Below, one piece after another: positions 8,395-16,690 of a stretch of 64,000 nt of DNA. The translations under genes and the position numbers were made by a program. The DNA is from an uncultured Flavobacteriaceae bacterium (GTDB taxonomy: Bacteria; Bacteroidota; Bacteroidia; Flavobacteriales; Flavobacteriaceae), in assembly GCA_947497145.1 (NCBI GenBank), contig CANMFQ010000012.1, positions 1 through 64,000 on the forward strand, written 5' to 3'. Below the pieces are notes generated by a model. That model saw only the letters and a list, made by a program, of their open reading frames with translations. It was not told where the DNA came from and did no database searches. The stretch's first letter is position 1. Each line of letters begins with the position of its first letter.

Positions 8395-9612
8395 CTAAAT
8401 GATCTTTAATAAGTGCGCTACCAATGCATTGGCAAAAGCTTCATCGTTAATATTAGCATCTATTTCTATTATCGGAATAGTAGAATTACAATGGGCATGA
8501 ATACTATCAAATAACGCTTTGTTAGCTTCAGGATCGTAAAAAACACCTCCTTCAGCATCTATTTGCGAAATTCCTTTTTTTGGTAATACAATAGTTACTG
8601 GAGTACGAGCTTTAGTAAGCTTATCTGCAATTATTTTACCTAGCATTTCATTTTCATTTTTATTGGTTCGCATTAATGTTACGTTCGGTGCCCAACTATA
8701 CAGTTTCCTTGAAGTATATTTTTCAGGAACGGTATCTAGATGTCCAAAATTCACCATATCGAGACAACCAGGCACAACTACTTGAGGTATCCCCATTTTT
8801 GAGGCTGCTGTCAGTCTATCAGGCCCTGCACTGAGCGTTCCTCCACAGAGTTCATCAGCCAATTCAGTGGTTGTAACGTCAAGTACCCCAGCAAATACCC
8901 CTTCATGAATTAATGATTCCATAGTAGCGCCACCCACACCAGTAGCATGAAAAACCATAACTTCATAGCCTTCTTCTTTTAATAGTTTAGAACATTTGTC
9001 TACGCATTTGGTTGTATTACCAAACATGCTAATGGCTATAGTTTTCTTTTTATCATCAGCTGGTTCACGCTGTACATTAGCCATACTACAAATAGCCGAA
9101 GCCGCCTGTTTAATGAGCAACCTACTGATACTATTGAGGCCTGCTACATCAACTACCGAAGACATTAAGGTAATATCCTTAACCCCAATGTATTTCGATA
9201 AATCCCAAGAAGCGATGGTAGACAAGCATAATTTTGGAATACCTAAAGACACTTCTTGCATTGCTGTTAGTGCCATATAGGTACCGCCACCACCGCCCAT
9301 ACCGATTACGCCTTTAATGGTGTCTTTTTTAACCAGCTCTGCCAGTACTTTGGCAGCACCATTACCCATAATTTCAACCGCCTTACCACGATCATTGGCT
9401 GCCTGAATAGCTAACAATGAGGTGCCTGTATGCTGCGCTACCACATCACTATCAAAATTGATGGGAAAATGAACATTGCTTTTCATCACACCGGTATTGA
9501 CGGTGATAATTTTTTCACCTTCACCTTGTAGGCTGTCATACAAATAGGTAAAATCTTCCCCTTTAGTATCAAAGCAGCCAATCATTACAATATGTTTATT
9601 TATAACGTTCAT
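8395..9612 (-). CDS. Tm-1-like ATP-binding protein (UPF0261)
   Basis: The 405-residue protein matches the UPF0261/Tm-1-like family: it starts IVMIGCFDTKGEDFTYL, has a glycine-rich GMGGGGGTYMALTAM nucleotide-binding stretch in the first half, and a second Rossmann-like half with FHATGVGGATMESLI and GGTLSAGPDRL. The plant relative Tm-1 binds ATP and inhibits a viral replicase; the bacterial role is not established. It is the last gene of a leftward run that starts with the DUF1080 protein (9633 and 9978 genes upstream, short gaps), so a link to the metabolism of that operon is likely. Confidence 0.85.
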   Translation of the reverse strand: MNVINKHIVMIGCFDTKGEDFTYLYDSLQGEGEKIITVNTGVMKSNVHFPINFDSDVVAQHTGTSLLAIQAANDRGKAVEIMGNGAAKVLAELVKKDTIKGVIGMGGGGGTYMALTAMQEVSLGIPKLCLSTIASWDLSKYIGVKDITLMSSVVDVAGLNSISRLLIKQAASAICSMANVQREPADDKKKTIAISMFGNTTKCVDKCSKLLKEEGYEVMVFHATGVGGATMESLIHEGVFAGVLDVTTTELADELCGGTLSAGPDRLTAASKMGIPQVVVPGCLDMVNFGHLDTVPEKYTSRKLYSWAPNVTLMRTNKNENEMLGKIIADKLTKARTPVTIVLPKKGISQIDAEGGVFYDPEANKALFDSIHAHCNSTIPIIEIDANINDEAFANALVAHLLKII

Positions 9613-9632
9613 AAACCTTTGTATGCTTTACA

Positions 9633-9929
9633 TTACACATTAAAATCAAATACAACCACTCTTTCTAATCTGGGAATTACCAAGTCTTTCACGGCTTCAT
9701 GTACAGGATGAGGCAGATAGGCTTCTCGTGCTTCGCGGCTTTCAAAAGTCATAATAAAGCCATGGGTATAACCATCACTGAGGCCTTCTGAACTATCGTA
9801 GGGTCCGTACTCCATAGCTAAAAAACCTGGAATTTTACCAATCATCCCTTTCATAGCTGTGAAACTTTCATCTATTTGGGCATCACTTACCCCTTCTTTA
9901 AACTGAAACATTCCAAAATGTCGTGTCAT
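9633..9929 (-). CDS. Dabb (stress-responsive A/B barrel) protein
   Basis: This 98-residue protein has the Dabb pattern: an N-terminal strand (RHFGMFQFKEG), a helix with Ala/Met (DESFTAMKGMIGKIPG), a MEYGPY turn, a GYTHGFIMTFESREAREAYL stretch and a final VHEAVKDLVIPRLERVVVFDF strand. These small ferredoxin-like dimers act as hydrolases, cyclases or stress proteins; no catalytic role can be assigned. It lies 20 bases upstream of the Tm-1-like gene and belongs to the same transcript. Confidence 0.85.
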   Translation of the reverse strand: MTRHFGMFQFKEGVSDAQIDESFTAMKGMIGKIPGFLAMEYGPYDSSEGLSDGYTHGFIMTFESREAREAYLPHPVHEAVKDLVIPRLERVVVFDFNV

Positions 9930-9977
9930 ACTCTAGGTTTCCCTGTTTTATATTTTCTATTACGTTAAGGTCTACTT

Positions 9978-12900
9978 TTAATCTAGGGTTTTTATATAGG
10001 CTAGTAAATTAGCAGCCTGTTCGTCTGAATAATTATCAATAAGCCCCTTTGGCATAAAAGAACGTCCTCCTAAAAAGCCTGCTGTTTTAATATCGTCCGT
10101 AGGAACAAAAACAGTACTGCCACCCATAAAAGCGATGGTGACTCCTCTATCATCTTTTTTTGACAGGTATCCTTCAATGGTATTTCCATCCTTTTTCACC
10201 AAACGATACAGGGTATAACTACTTTCCATTGCGGCATCAGGATTTAGTATTGCTGTTAAGAGTGCCTCATTTTCACGGTTTGCCGAACCGTCTAAAGCAG
10301 GAGCTATATCATACCCTTTGTTGCCCACACGATGACACTGAATGCAAGTTTGAAATAATTGCGCTCCTTTTTCTGCATCTCCACCTCCCTTTTCAGCAAT
10401 AGCCAGAAATCGTTTTAATTTAGCATCAAACGCCTTTTTCTCTTTTCCTAAACTAGCCATAACAGCCGCTAATAAAGTACGACCTACCGTATCTTCACTA
10501 TCGATATTATGTATTTGCTCGGCACTTGACAAGTCAAAGGCAGCATGGTTAATAATAGCATTCTGAAACAATTGTCGAAGTACTTTAGCGCCTTCTTCTG
10601 AGACTGAAACTACCTTAGTAATTTGGCGCTGTTGCAATTCATCCAATGTAGGCAACCATGTTTTTATGATATCATTTGCCACTGTACTTTCCTCTTTAGC
10701 CAATGCCCTTATTGCAAGGGCTCTAATAGTTACATCCAGATTTTCATTATTAGCAAATTCTGAAAGTACTTTTATATTCTTTTTTGCCTCTTGCTGTAAT
10801 ACTGAAATAACAAGGTTCATCGTTTTTTGGTCTGTCTTGTTTTTACCAATAGCCACCACAAGATCTCTACTATTTGTAATATGTAACTTGGCAGCTGCTT
10901 CAAGCCCAAGATATTGCTGTGATTCTTCTTTTGAAGACAGCAAAGTCTTAATGGGATTTTGAAGCATTTTTTCGAGAGCATCAGATTGTATTTGCCCCAA
11001 GAATTTAAGGGCCATACCCACATATCTTTCTGCATCTTTCTCACTACCTATGATTCCTTTAACCATTGCATAAACCTTTGGGTTATGCAACATATTCGCC
11101 ACCATAATAAAGGTAGATTCGTCAAACTCGGCATACCCTGCTTTGGAGTAAAAATCAATAAAAACCTGCTCTCTTTGGTGTTGCTCAGGGAGTGCTTGAC
11201 CTGCCCAAATATTATTTTTAGGAGGCGCTAAACGTCCTTGTGGTGATTTAATAAATGTTGCTAATTCGTAAGGGTAGTTTTCCAGTGCTTTTCGTGCTAG
11301 GTAGCGTTCAAAATTACGTTCATAAGCTCCTCCCATGGCGTTGCCATCTAATGCTGGCTTACAAGCATCAACCAATAAAGCGATTGTTTTTACATTGGCC
11401 CTACCTACTTCTTCCAAGGTTCTAATTACCTGAGCGCGAACCATAGGATTAGCATCTTGTACAGGCTTTTTTAATAAATCGGCCAAATCATCTGTGGGTA
11501 TGGCAAAAGAACCCAATGAACGCACCGCCTCTCTTCGTAGATTATCTGATTTGTCATTAAGTAAGGCTCTCATAATTTCAGCATCATAATGATGGATTCC
11601 TTCCAAAGACCAAAGCGCTACTATGCGGGTAATTTCATCAAGAGAAGCATCAGCAACCAATGCTAATAATTCTTTGTACAGTTCTTTAGTTTCTGCAATA
11701 GGACGATCACTTATTTGATGCCAAGCTGCTCTTTTAGTCCATAGGGATGGAGATTTTAAATAGCCTACAAGTTGACTGGTTTTTAACTCATAAAAATTGG
11801 GAATTTCTCGTGCTTGTTGTGATTTATGTCGGATACGCCAAATACGGCCGTGCGACTTATCACGGTCAGGATGTGTGGTTGGTAATTCATTATGCGAAAC
11901 AATTTTATTATACCAATCTGCAATATATAGGCAGCCGTCTGGACCAAACTCCATATTCACAGGGCGAAACCAATCATCTTTTGAGGTTAAAAAATCAGGG
12001 AGATGTTCTGCAGATACGCTGCCATCATTGTTCCGTACAATACGTACCGCATTGATATTACTAGCGATAGGGTTTGCTAAAAAAGCTACGTCTTTCCACT
12101 CTTTGGGAAAAGACCCCGTACTATCATCAGCAAACGCCAAGCCAGAAATACCCGTGCCACCTACACGAAACTCATGTAGTTGTGGCATTAAAGGTTGATA
12201 AGGACGTAAACGCTCATTGCCAATACCCGGGAAACCAGTACCCACTTCCATAGGCACTACGGAATAACCAAGGTCATTGGCCTCTGTGCCATACCATTGC
12301 CCGTTACCTCTTAGCTGAAAACCCCAAATATTATTAAGTCCCGCATTTACAAGTTCTAGTTTACGCGCATCTAAAGAAAACCTAGCAATTTTACTATAAT
12401 CAAGGCGTACCTTGGCATCACTTACCATTGACTTCACTTCACCTTTGTTAAGCGCACCTTGACTAAAGTGAATCCAATCTCCTGGGCCTCTTACCAAAAC
12501 ATGCGACATGGTATGCGTATCAGTAAAACCAAACCCTTGGAATAAAGGCGTACGCTTATCCCCTCTTCCGTCACCATTAGTATCACTTAAAAAGAACAGC
12601 TCTGAACCATGTGCCACATAAGCACCGTTTTTATATGGTAGAATGCTTTGCGGTATAGCAAGCCCATCAGCCCAAACAGTTGTCTTTACTTGAGCGTCAT
12701 TATACAGATTAGAAAGTACCAATATTTTATCATCGCCCTTTGTAATACCCCTATACAAATCAAGAATACGTTTAAAGTTTGGGTCTTTCTCCTGCGCTTT
12801 AGGGTCATTCATGAGTTTTAATAAATCTTGCCATTGAATATCAGCTACCGGGTCAAGAGGATACATAGAGCCTGTTTGTGTCCAAAGGCGTCCAGCATCA

Positions 12901-13166
12901 TCAAAAGTGATATCTATAGGATTAAAAACACCATCTTTTTCACTGGCAACCAACTCTACCACAAAACCTTCAGGTACGGTAAAACCAGCTAGCTGTTCTT
13001 CTGGTGAATAAAGTGCTGTTCTAGTAGATTGCGTCTTTCGCTCAAGCGGTACACTTTCTTTTGTCGTATCAATTTTGGTACTTGAGGTGGTAGTTTTCTC
13101 TTTACATCTAATACTGATAAGACCAATACCCAAGCAAAATGGCAAAAGCAATTTTTTAATATTCAT
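9978..13166 (-). CDS. PVC-type dehydrogenase with HEAT repeats and C-terminal cytochrome c
   Basis: The 1062-residue exported protein starts with a hydrophobic signal ending near SIRC, a weak lipobox. Residues about 55-450 form a PVC-type (TIGR02604-like) beta-propeller of the soluble glucose dehydrogenase kind (GFVVELVASE, DGCLYIADWYNKIV). HEAT-like helical repeats fill about 460-880. A cytochrome c domain near the end carries CIQCH (heme Cys941, Cys944, His945), with Met1038 a likely distal ligand. It probably oxidises a sugar or sugar derivative in the periplasm and passes electrons to the heme. It lies 31 bases downstream of the DUF1080 gene, in the same operon. Confidence 0.85.
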   Translation of the reverse strand: MNIKKLLLPFCLGIGLISIRCKEKTTTSSTKIDTTKESVPLERKTQSTRTALYSPEEQLAGFTVPEGFVVELVASEKDGVFNPIDITFDDAGRLWTQTGSMYPLDPVADIQWQDLLKLMNDPKAQEKDPNFKRILDLYRGITKGDDKILVLSNLYNDAQVKTTVWADGLAIPQSILPYKNGAYVAHGSELFFLSDTNGDGRGDKRTPLFQGFGFTDTHTMSHVLVRGPGDWIHFSQGALNKGEVKSMVSDAKVRLDYSKIARFSLDARKLELVNAGLNNIWGFQLRGNGQWYGTEANDLGYSVVPMEVGTGFPGIGNERLRPYQPLMPQLHEFRVGGTGISGLAFADDSTGSFPKEWKDVAFLANPIASNINAVRIVRNNDGSVSAEHLPDFLTSKDDWFRPVNMEFGPDGCLYIADWYNKIVSHNELPTTHPDRDKSHGRIWRIRHKSQQAREIPNFYELKTSQLVGYLKSPSLWTKRAAWHQISDRPIAETKELYKELLALVADASLDEITRIVALWSLEGIHHYDAEIMRALLNDKSDNLRREAVRSLGSFAIPTDDLADLLKKPVQDANPMVRAQVIRTLEEVGRANVKTIALLVDACKPALDGNAMGGAYERNFERYLARKALENYPYELATFIKSPQGRLAPPKNNIWAGQALPEQHQREQVFIDFYSKAGYAEFDESTFIMVANMLHNPKVYAMVKGIIGSEKDAERYVGMALKFLGQIQSDALEKMLQNPIKTLLSSKEESQQYLGLEAAAKLHITNSRDLVVAIGKNKTDQKTMNLVISVLQQEAKKNIKVLSEFANNENLDVTIRALAIRALAKEESTVANDIIKTWLPTLDELQQRQITKVVSVSEEGAKVLRQLFQNAIINHAAFDLSSAEQIHNIDSEDTVGRTLLAAVMASLGKEKKAFDAKLKRFLAIAEKGGGDAEKGAQLFQTCIQCHRVGNKGYDIAPALDGSANRENEALLTAILNPDAAMESSYTLYRLVKKDGNTIEGYLSKKDDRGVTIAFMGGSTVFVPTDDIKTAGFLGGRSFMPKGLIDNYSDEQAANLLAYIKTLD

Positions 13167-13197
13167 TTTGGTTGACTAATTTGTTGATTACATACCT

Positions 13198-13887
13198 TTA
13201 CAGCGGGGTAAGGGTTATATGTTTAAATTCTACTTTTGCATTTCCTCCGCTGTGTAATTGTAAGCCAATGACTCCTTCTGATGGAATATTCGTGTCTTTT
13301 TCAACATATTCAGATACCTTTACACCATTAATGTAGAGTTCGTGTTTATTGCCCTTGCATCGAACAATATAACTGTTCCACCCTGCCTCGTTTAAAACAT
13401 ATTTCAACGTACTCAAATCACCGCCTACGAGTTTTGCCCGCCGATGTTCATCATAAATATCTCCCCAGTAGCCTTTTCCTATATCTGCCTGATACCCTAT
13501 TATTTTGTTATCCTCAATTATAGAACGGTATTGCACACCACTATTAATTAAACCCAAATCATGATTCCCCGTAAGCCTAAAAAGAAATCGAAGTTCAAAA
13601 TCCTTGTATGTATCCGTAGTATGCAGGTATGTATTTGTTGGAATTTTAGTAACACCATCACCTCCAACAATAACGCTATCAATCACAGACCAATATGGGC
13701 TATTTTTGGCATTTACAACCGTCCAACCGTTGAGTGTTGTACCATTGAAAAGGGAAATTGTGCCAGTCGTTTTTTGAGCCGTACAACCCAGGGTATAAAG
13801 TATAGCACCATGAAAACATAGCCAAAATACAACATCTCGTACCCTCTTTTTGGTATTATACATGGTAATCATGTCTTTTTTCATCAT
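13198..13887 (-). CDS. DUF1080 (3-keto-disaccharide hydrolase-like) lipoprotein
   Basis: The 229-residue protein has a signal ending in the lipobox TLGC and then a DUF1080 domain from about residue 42: SLFNGTTLNGW, YWSVIDSVIVGG, DFELRFLFR and a final GVIGLQLHSGG...VEFKHITL. The fold is a concanavalin-like jelly roll, and members have been shown to cleave 3-keto-glycosides made by Gfo/Idh-type oxidoreductases. It leads the operon with the cytochrome dehydrogenase. Several ATGs are possible; the hydrophobic stretch after MYNTKKRV suggests the start at or close to the third Met. The substrate is unknown. Confidence 0.85.
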   Translation of the reverse strand: MMKKDMITMYNTKKRVRDVVFWLCFHGAILYTLGCTAQKTTGTISLFNGTTLNGWTVVNAKNSPYWSVIDSVIVGGDGVTKIPTNTYLHTTDTYKDFELRFLFRLTGNHDLGLINSGVQYRSIIEDNKIIGYQADIGKGYWGDIYDEHRRAKLVGGDLSTLKYVLNEAGWNSYIVRCKGNKHELYINGVKVSEYVEKDTNIPSEGVIGLQLHSGGNAKVEFKHITLTPL

Positions 13888-14126
13888 TATTTTGTCTCAA
13901 AATTGTTTAAGTAATTTCTATGTATGCTATGACTTATGTTTAAGGCCATTTTAGGCACTAGACATAGAATTGGTTCTTAAAAACACTTCAAAACATTTTG
14001 TTTTGAAGTGTTTTTATTTGGTCGTTGTGGGACTATGCTAAAATTAAGAAAAACTTTGTTTTATTATGCATTTAAATCTCATAATGAGGTTTTTATGCAT
14101 AAAAAGTGGAAAAAAGCAACAGATGG
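13888..14126. other. Intergenic stretch with a terminator
   Basis: Apart from the hairpin at 13980-14015 this stretch holds no gene or clear promoter. It borders the accessory patch to its right. Confidence 0.4.
13980..14015 (-). terminator. Bidirectional hairpin terminator left of the accessory patch
   Basis: AAAACACTTCAAAAC pairs perfectly with GTTTTGAAGTGTTTT around a 4-base loop, with A and T tracts on the two sides. It would end leftward transcripts from the gene at 14209-14793 before the DUF1080 operon. Confidence 0.75.
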
Positions 14127-14217
14127 AAAGCAATTTCCATAGTATCGGCAACGCAGTGGGTTCAGTCAACAGTGCCATTATGTTGGGTCGTACTGACCGC
14201 ATGGAGGTTTAGTTATT
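14127..14217 (-). repeat. 91-bp repeat R, copy A
   Basis: This copy is aligned base for base with 14968-15058 (same length, about 76% identity counted by eye). On the minus strand it begins AATAACTAA, so it includes the last two codons and stop of the gene at 14209-14793, and ends GCAATTTCC-side at GCTTT. The most conserved block is GTTGACTGAAC. A reading frame through both copies conserves a hydrophobic peptide around LTE...ILW.LL. Confidence 0.7.
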
Positions 14218-14793
14218 GTCTATAGTTTTTATTTCCGTTAATATTTTTCCTTCTCCATTCAGTTCATATTTGTAACCTTCCCAATCTATTAATTCAATTC
14301 TGTTCTCAACAATTTTAAATTCTGTTTTTCCGTTTGGATTTACAAAAATATCTCTCGCACTAAAATTCCATTTAGTATCACCATTTTTATCAATTCGGCT
14401 AACTTGAATTTCTCCGTGAACGATAAAATCTTCGTCAAATTCATAAATTCCGAAACAAGTTGCAACGTCATATTGATTTCTCCAATTAGCTGATAAGTCT
14501 GTTAAATTCAGAGAATATATTTGGTCAGAACAGCAAATGTAAATTCGGTCATTTTTAATTAGAAATGAATTTTTAGAAATTCCAGTCGCTCCTCCAGATT
14601 CCAATAATAATACGCTACACTTTTCAATTCCGTTTTCTGTTATTCGAATTCCGTGTTTTGAGGAAGGTTGACATTCCAATTTATGTCCTAAATCGGCTGG
14701 GTATTGTTTCATAAATCTCTGACCAAATTCCGCTGAATCTAAATCAGATTCATTTGTTATTTCAATTACGGAATTTTGATAGTTTACTTTCAT
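14209..14793 (-). CDS. Unknown 194-residue protein in recombinase-tail module A
   Basis: The protein is not recognised. It has no signal peptide or membrane segment and is rich in Asn, Ile and Glu. Its middle has short beta strands with SFLIKNDRIYICC, IYSLNLTDLSANW and VSRIDKNGDTKWNF, reminiscent of blades of a PQQ-like beta-propeller, but it is too short for a full one. Its stop codon lies inside repeat R copy A, and upstream (14835-14961) is a recombinase-tail remnant. Gene B at 15067-16458 has the same framing. This suggests an acquired cassette-like gene. No function is proposed. Confidence 0.65.
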   Translation of the reverse strand: MKVNYQNSVIEITNESDLDSAEFGQRFMKQYPADLGHKLECQPSSKHGIRITENGIEKCSVLLLESGGATGISKNSFLIKNDRIYICCSDQIYSLNLTDLSANWRNQYDVATCFGIYEFDEDFIVHGEIQVSRIDKNGDTKWNFSARDIFVNPNGKTEFKIVENRIELIDWEGYKYELNGEGKILTEIKTIDNN

Positions 14794-14834
14794 TTTGTTA
14801 GTTTGGTCAAATTGCGTAGAACAATTGTATATGG

Positions 14835-14901
14835 GTACTCAAGTACGTATATTTATCCTTAACGATTACTAATCTAAGGGATTTTTAATCGATTTAAAAG
14901 T
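14835..14901 (-). repeat. 67-bp direct repeat T, copy A (recombinase tail plus GTACTCAAGTAC)
   Basis: It matches 16486-16552 at 65 of 67 positions. It contains the last codons of the recombinase remnant, its stop, about 20 bases of spacer and, at the gene-proximal edge, the inverted repeat GTACTCAAGTAC, where similarity between the two copies ends. Confidence 0.85.
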
Positions 14902-14961
14902 ATTGATTGCTACATGGGTGTACATTTCTATTGTTTTAGATGAGTTATTATCTAAAAGCAC
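14869..14961 (-). pseudogene. C-terminal remnant of a tyrosine recombinase/integrase
   Basis: The minus strand encodes 30 codons and a stop: NNSSKTIEMYTHVA, then NTFKSIKNPLD. This matches the end of Bacteroidota XerD/integron-type recombinases (usual form GH-SSKTTEIYTHVS...IKNPLD), including the catalytic Tyr of YTH. The His of the usual GH box is replaced by Asn. Upstream on the minus strand the frame degrades into repeat R, so no catalytic domain is present. Confidence 0.75.
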
Positions 14962-14967
14962 TAAAAC

Positions 14968-15058
14968 AAAGCAATCCCCATAATATTGACCAAGCAGCCA
15001 GTTCAGTCAACACCGCCATCATGTTAGGTAGTACGGACCATACGAAGACTTAGTTATT
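14968..15058 (-). repeat. 91-bp repeat R, copy B
   Basis: Counterpart of 14127-14217. It starts on the minus strand about 8 bases after the stop of the gene at 15067-16458 and runs directly into the recombinase tail at 14961. It is neither a tRNA nor a simple hairpin. Confidence 0.7.
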
Positions 15059-15066
15059 AGCCTTTT

Positions 15067-16458
15067 TTATTTTATTCCAATATTAATATTTTCATTAATG
15101 ACCTCGTATACTTCTTCTCTCGGTAATTCTAGGTTATTCAAATCATCAAGGTCAACGTATAGTTTCTGTTTTTTTACAAAAGGAGTAATGTCCTGAATGC
15201 TCTGAATGATTTTTTGCCCAAATTCTTTAAGCGTATTTCCTTTAATTCCAATTTGAATAGCCCTTCGCTCAAGCTTATTTCCAAATGGATCATGGTCAGG
15301 ATCCCATTGGATTCGAACTTCACTTTGATTTAGCATACTTTTCCATTCATCATGACTTTTGTAAAGGTTTTTGTCAAAGGATGATAAAACTGCTTTTTCT
15401 AGAATAGATTCCCAATCCGATTTAAGTATTCTAATTGCTAAAATTCTTTCTTGATTCTCCTTTTTTGCCCAACCACTGCGATACATCATCCATAAATAGT
15501 TGGGTTTAATCCACGACATACGGTCATAACTAAAACTTGCTCCCCCCAGTTTTTGGTTTTCAACTGCATATTTAGCTATTGATTCTTTGTAGGCTTGATA
15601 AAGTACTATATGTTCATCAGTTTGATAAGCAATGATATTAGCTCCATTTTTTGGAATTCGACGCTCATAATCTTTATATTTTTCAAGTCTAATTCTTTCA
15701 GGGAAGGGTAGATGGCTCGAAATCATTCTTCCTTTTCTTGAAATTTCTTTGTTCCAATTGGTAAGCCTCTTATTTGCGAATTCTTGAACTTGTTCATCTT
15801 CACTTTTTGAAAGTTCTTTTAAACACTCTTTAGATTCATTAGTTCCGATATCGGCTAGAGCCCAAACTGCTTTTCGAGAAACAGGCTTGTATTCAAACTC
15901 AGGAATGTCACCAGACTTTATTTGCTCAAACAGAAAGCGAGTTAGGGAAGGGTGTTTTGACCATTGAAATCCACTAGCTAATTGATCATGGATTTTATGC
16001 CAGTCACCTCTAAAGAACATTTTGTCTATTTCCAATACTTCTATTTCAGTTAAGCATTCAGTATTAAGTTCCTCTAAATATTTCCAAGCATCTTGGGGAT
16101 TGTTTGAATCAATTATTAATCTGATATCGTTTAGAACACTTAATTCAGGTTTTATCCAATCTGGTTCATGTCCAACTTCACCTAATTCGATTTCACCTAC
16201 TTTATATCCTAAAATTTCTTGAGCTAATTTTTTAAAGTTAGATATCCAATTTATCCATTCCTCTTCCTGCATTAAAGCTTCAAAACATAATCCACTAGGT
16301 TCTTGACAAGCAGTAATATGCTTTTCTTTGTCAGACGTACTGAACCAATAACCAGATTCTCCTATCCAACCATCCATTTTTGAAAAAATTAACGGTACTC
16401 TGTATCCCCAAATTGGAAGCCAATAATATAGATTAAGATTTACGTAATGTCGTTTCAT
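15067..16458 (-). CDS. Fusion protein: unknown N-terminal region plus DUF4291
   Basis: The frame opens at a GTG at 16485, but ATG at 16458 (MKRHYVNLNLYYW) is the likelier start, giving 463 residues. Residues about 265-450 match the DUF4291 family: AYQTDEHIVLYQAYKESIA, DRMSWIKPNYLWMMYRSGWA and RILAIRILKSDW. DUF4291 proteins are usually only about 200 residues. Here about 250 extra residues precede it: an Asp/Glu/Trp-rich part (1-150) and a short HEAT-like pair near 190-235 (SRKAVWALADIG). The molecular function of DUF4291 is not known to me. The gene is framed by repeat T (upstream) and repeat R (downstream), as for gene A. Confidence 0.75.
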   Translation of the reverse strand: MKRHYVNLNLYYWLPIWGYRVPLIFSKMDGWIGESGYWFSTSDKEKHITACQEPSGLCFEALMQEEEWINWISNFKKLAQEILGYKVGEIELGEVGHEPDWIKPELSVLNDIRLIIDSNNPQDAWKYLEELNTECLTEIEVLEIDKMFFRGDWHKIHDQLASGFQWSKHPSLTRFLFEQIKSGDIPEFEYKPVSRKAVWALADIGTNESKECLKELSKSEDEQVQEFANKRLTNWNKEISRKGRMISSHLPFPERIRLEKYKDYERRIPKNGANIIAYQTDEHIVLYQAYKESIAKYAVENQKLGGASFSYDRMSWIKPNYLWMMYRSGWAKKENQERILAIRILKSDWESILEKAVLSSFDKNLYKSHDEWKSMLNQSEVRIQWDPDHDPFGNKLERRAIQIGIKGNTLKEFGQKIIQSIQDITPFVKKQKLYVDLDDLNNLELPREEVYEVINENINIGIK

Positions 16459-16485
16459 TTTATTGGTTATAAAAATTGTATACAC

Positions 16486-16552
16486 GTACTCAAGTACGTA
16501 TTTTTATCTTTAACGATTACTAATCTAAGGGATTTTTAATCGATTTAAAAGT
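16486..16552 (-). repeat. 67-bp direct repeat T, copy B
   Basis: Matches 14835-14901 except at two bases. It encodes only TFKSIKNPLD and a stop (16552-16520) from the recombinase; upstream of the ACT codon the sequence is unrelated to copy A. The GTACTCAAGTAC edge at 16486 lies directly against the gene module. Confidence 0.85.
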
Positions 16553-16690
16553 CCCTGTTGTGAAATAGGGTTCAATTTTCGTTGTTTCTGGAAAAGTTAA
16601 GCTCAACCCAAGCGTATACACTACTCCTAAAAAATAGCTTTATTGTGAGGAAAGTGCTGTAGCATTAAACCCTTGGCTTTTGCCCTGCGA

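Noticed and set aside
14127-15058. Repeat R as a classical integron attC site
   Set aside because: An ACCTAAC/ACCCAAC-like core is present, but the partner GTTGACT does not fit GTTRRRY, and no long imperfect palindrome joins them.
1038-16678. 15-base sequence ATTAAACCCTTGGCT shared by 1038-1052 and 16664-16678
   Set aside because: Only 15 bases match exactly, with weak similarity beyond, so it is too short to call a repeat without a genome-wide count.
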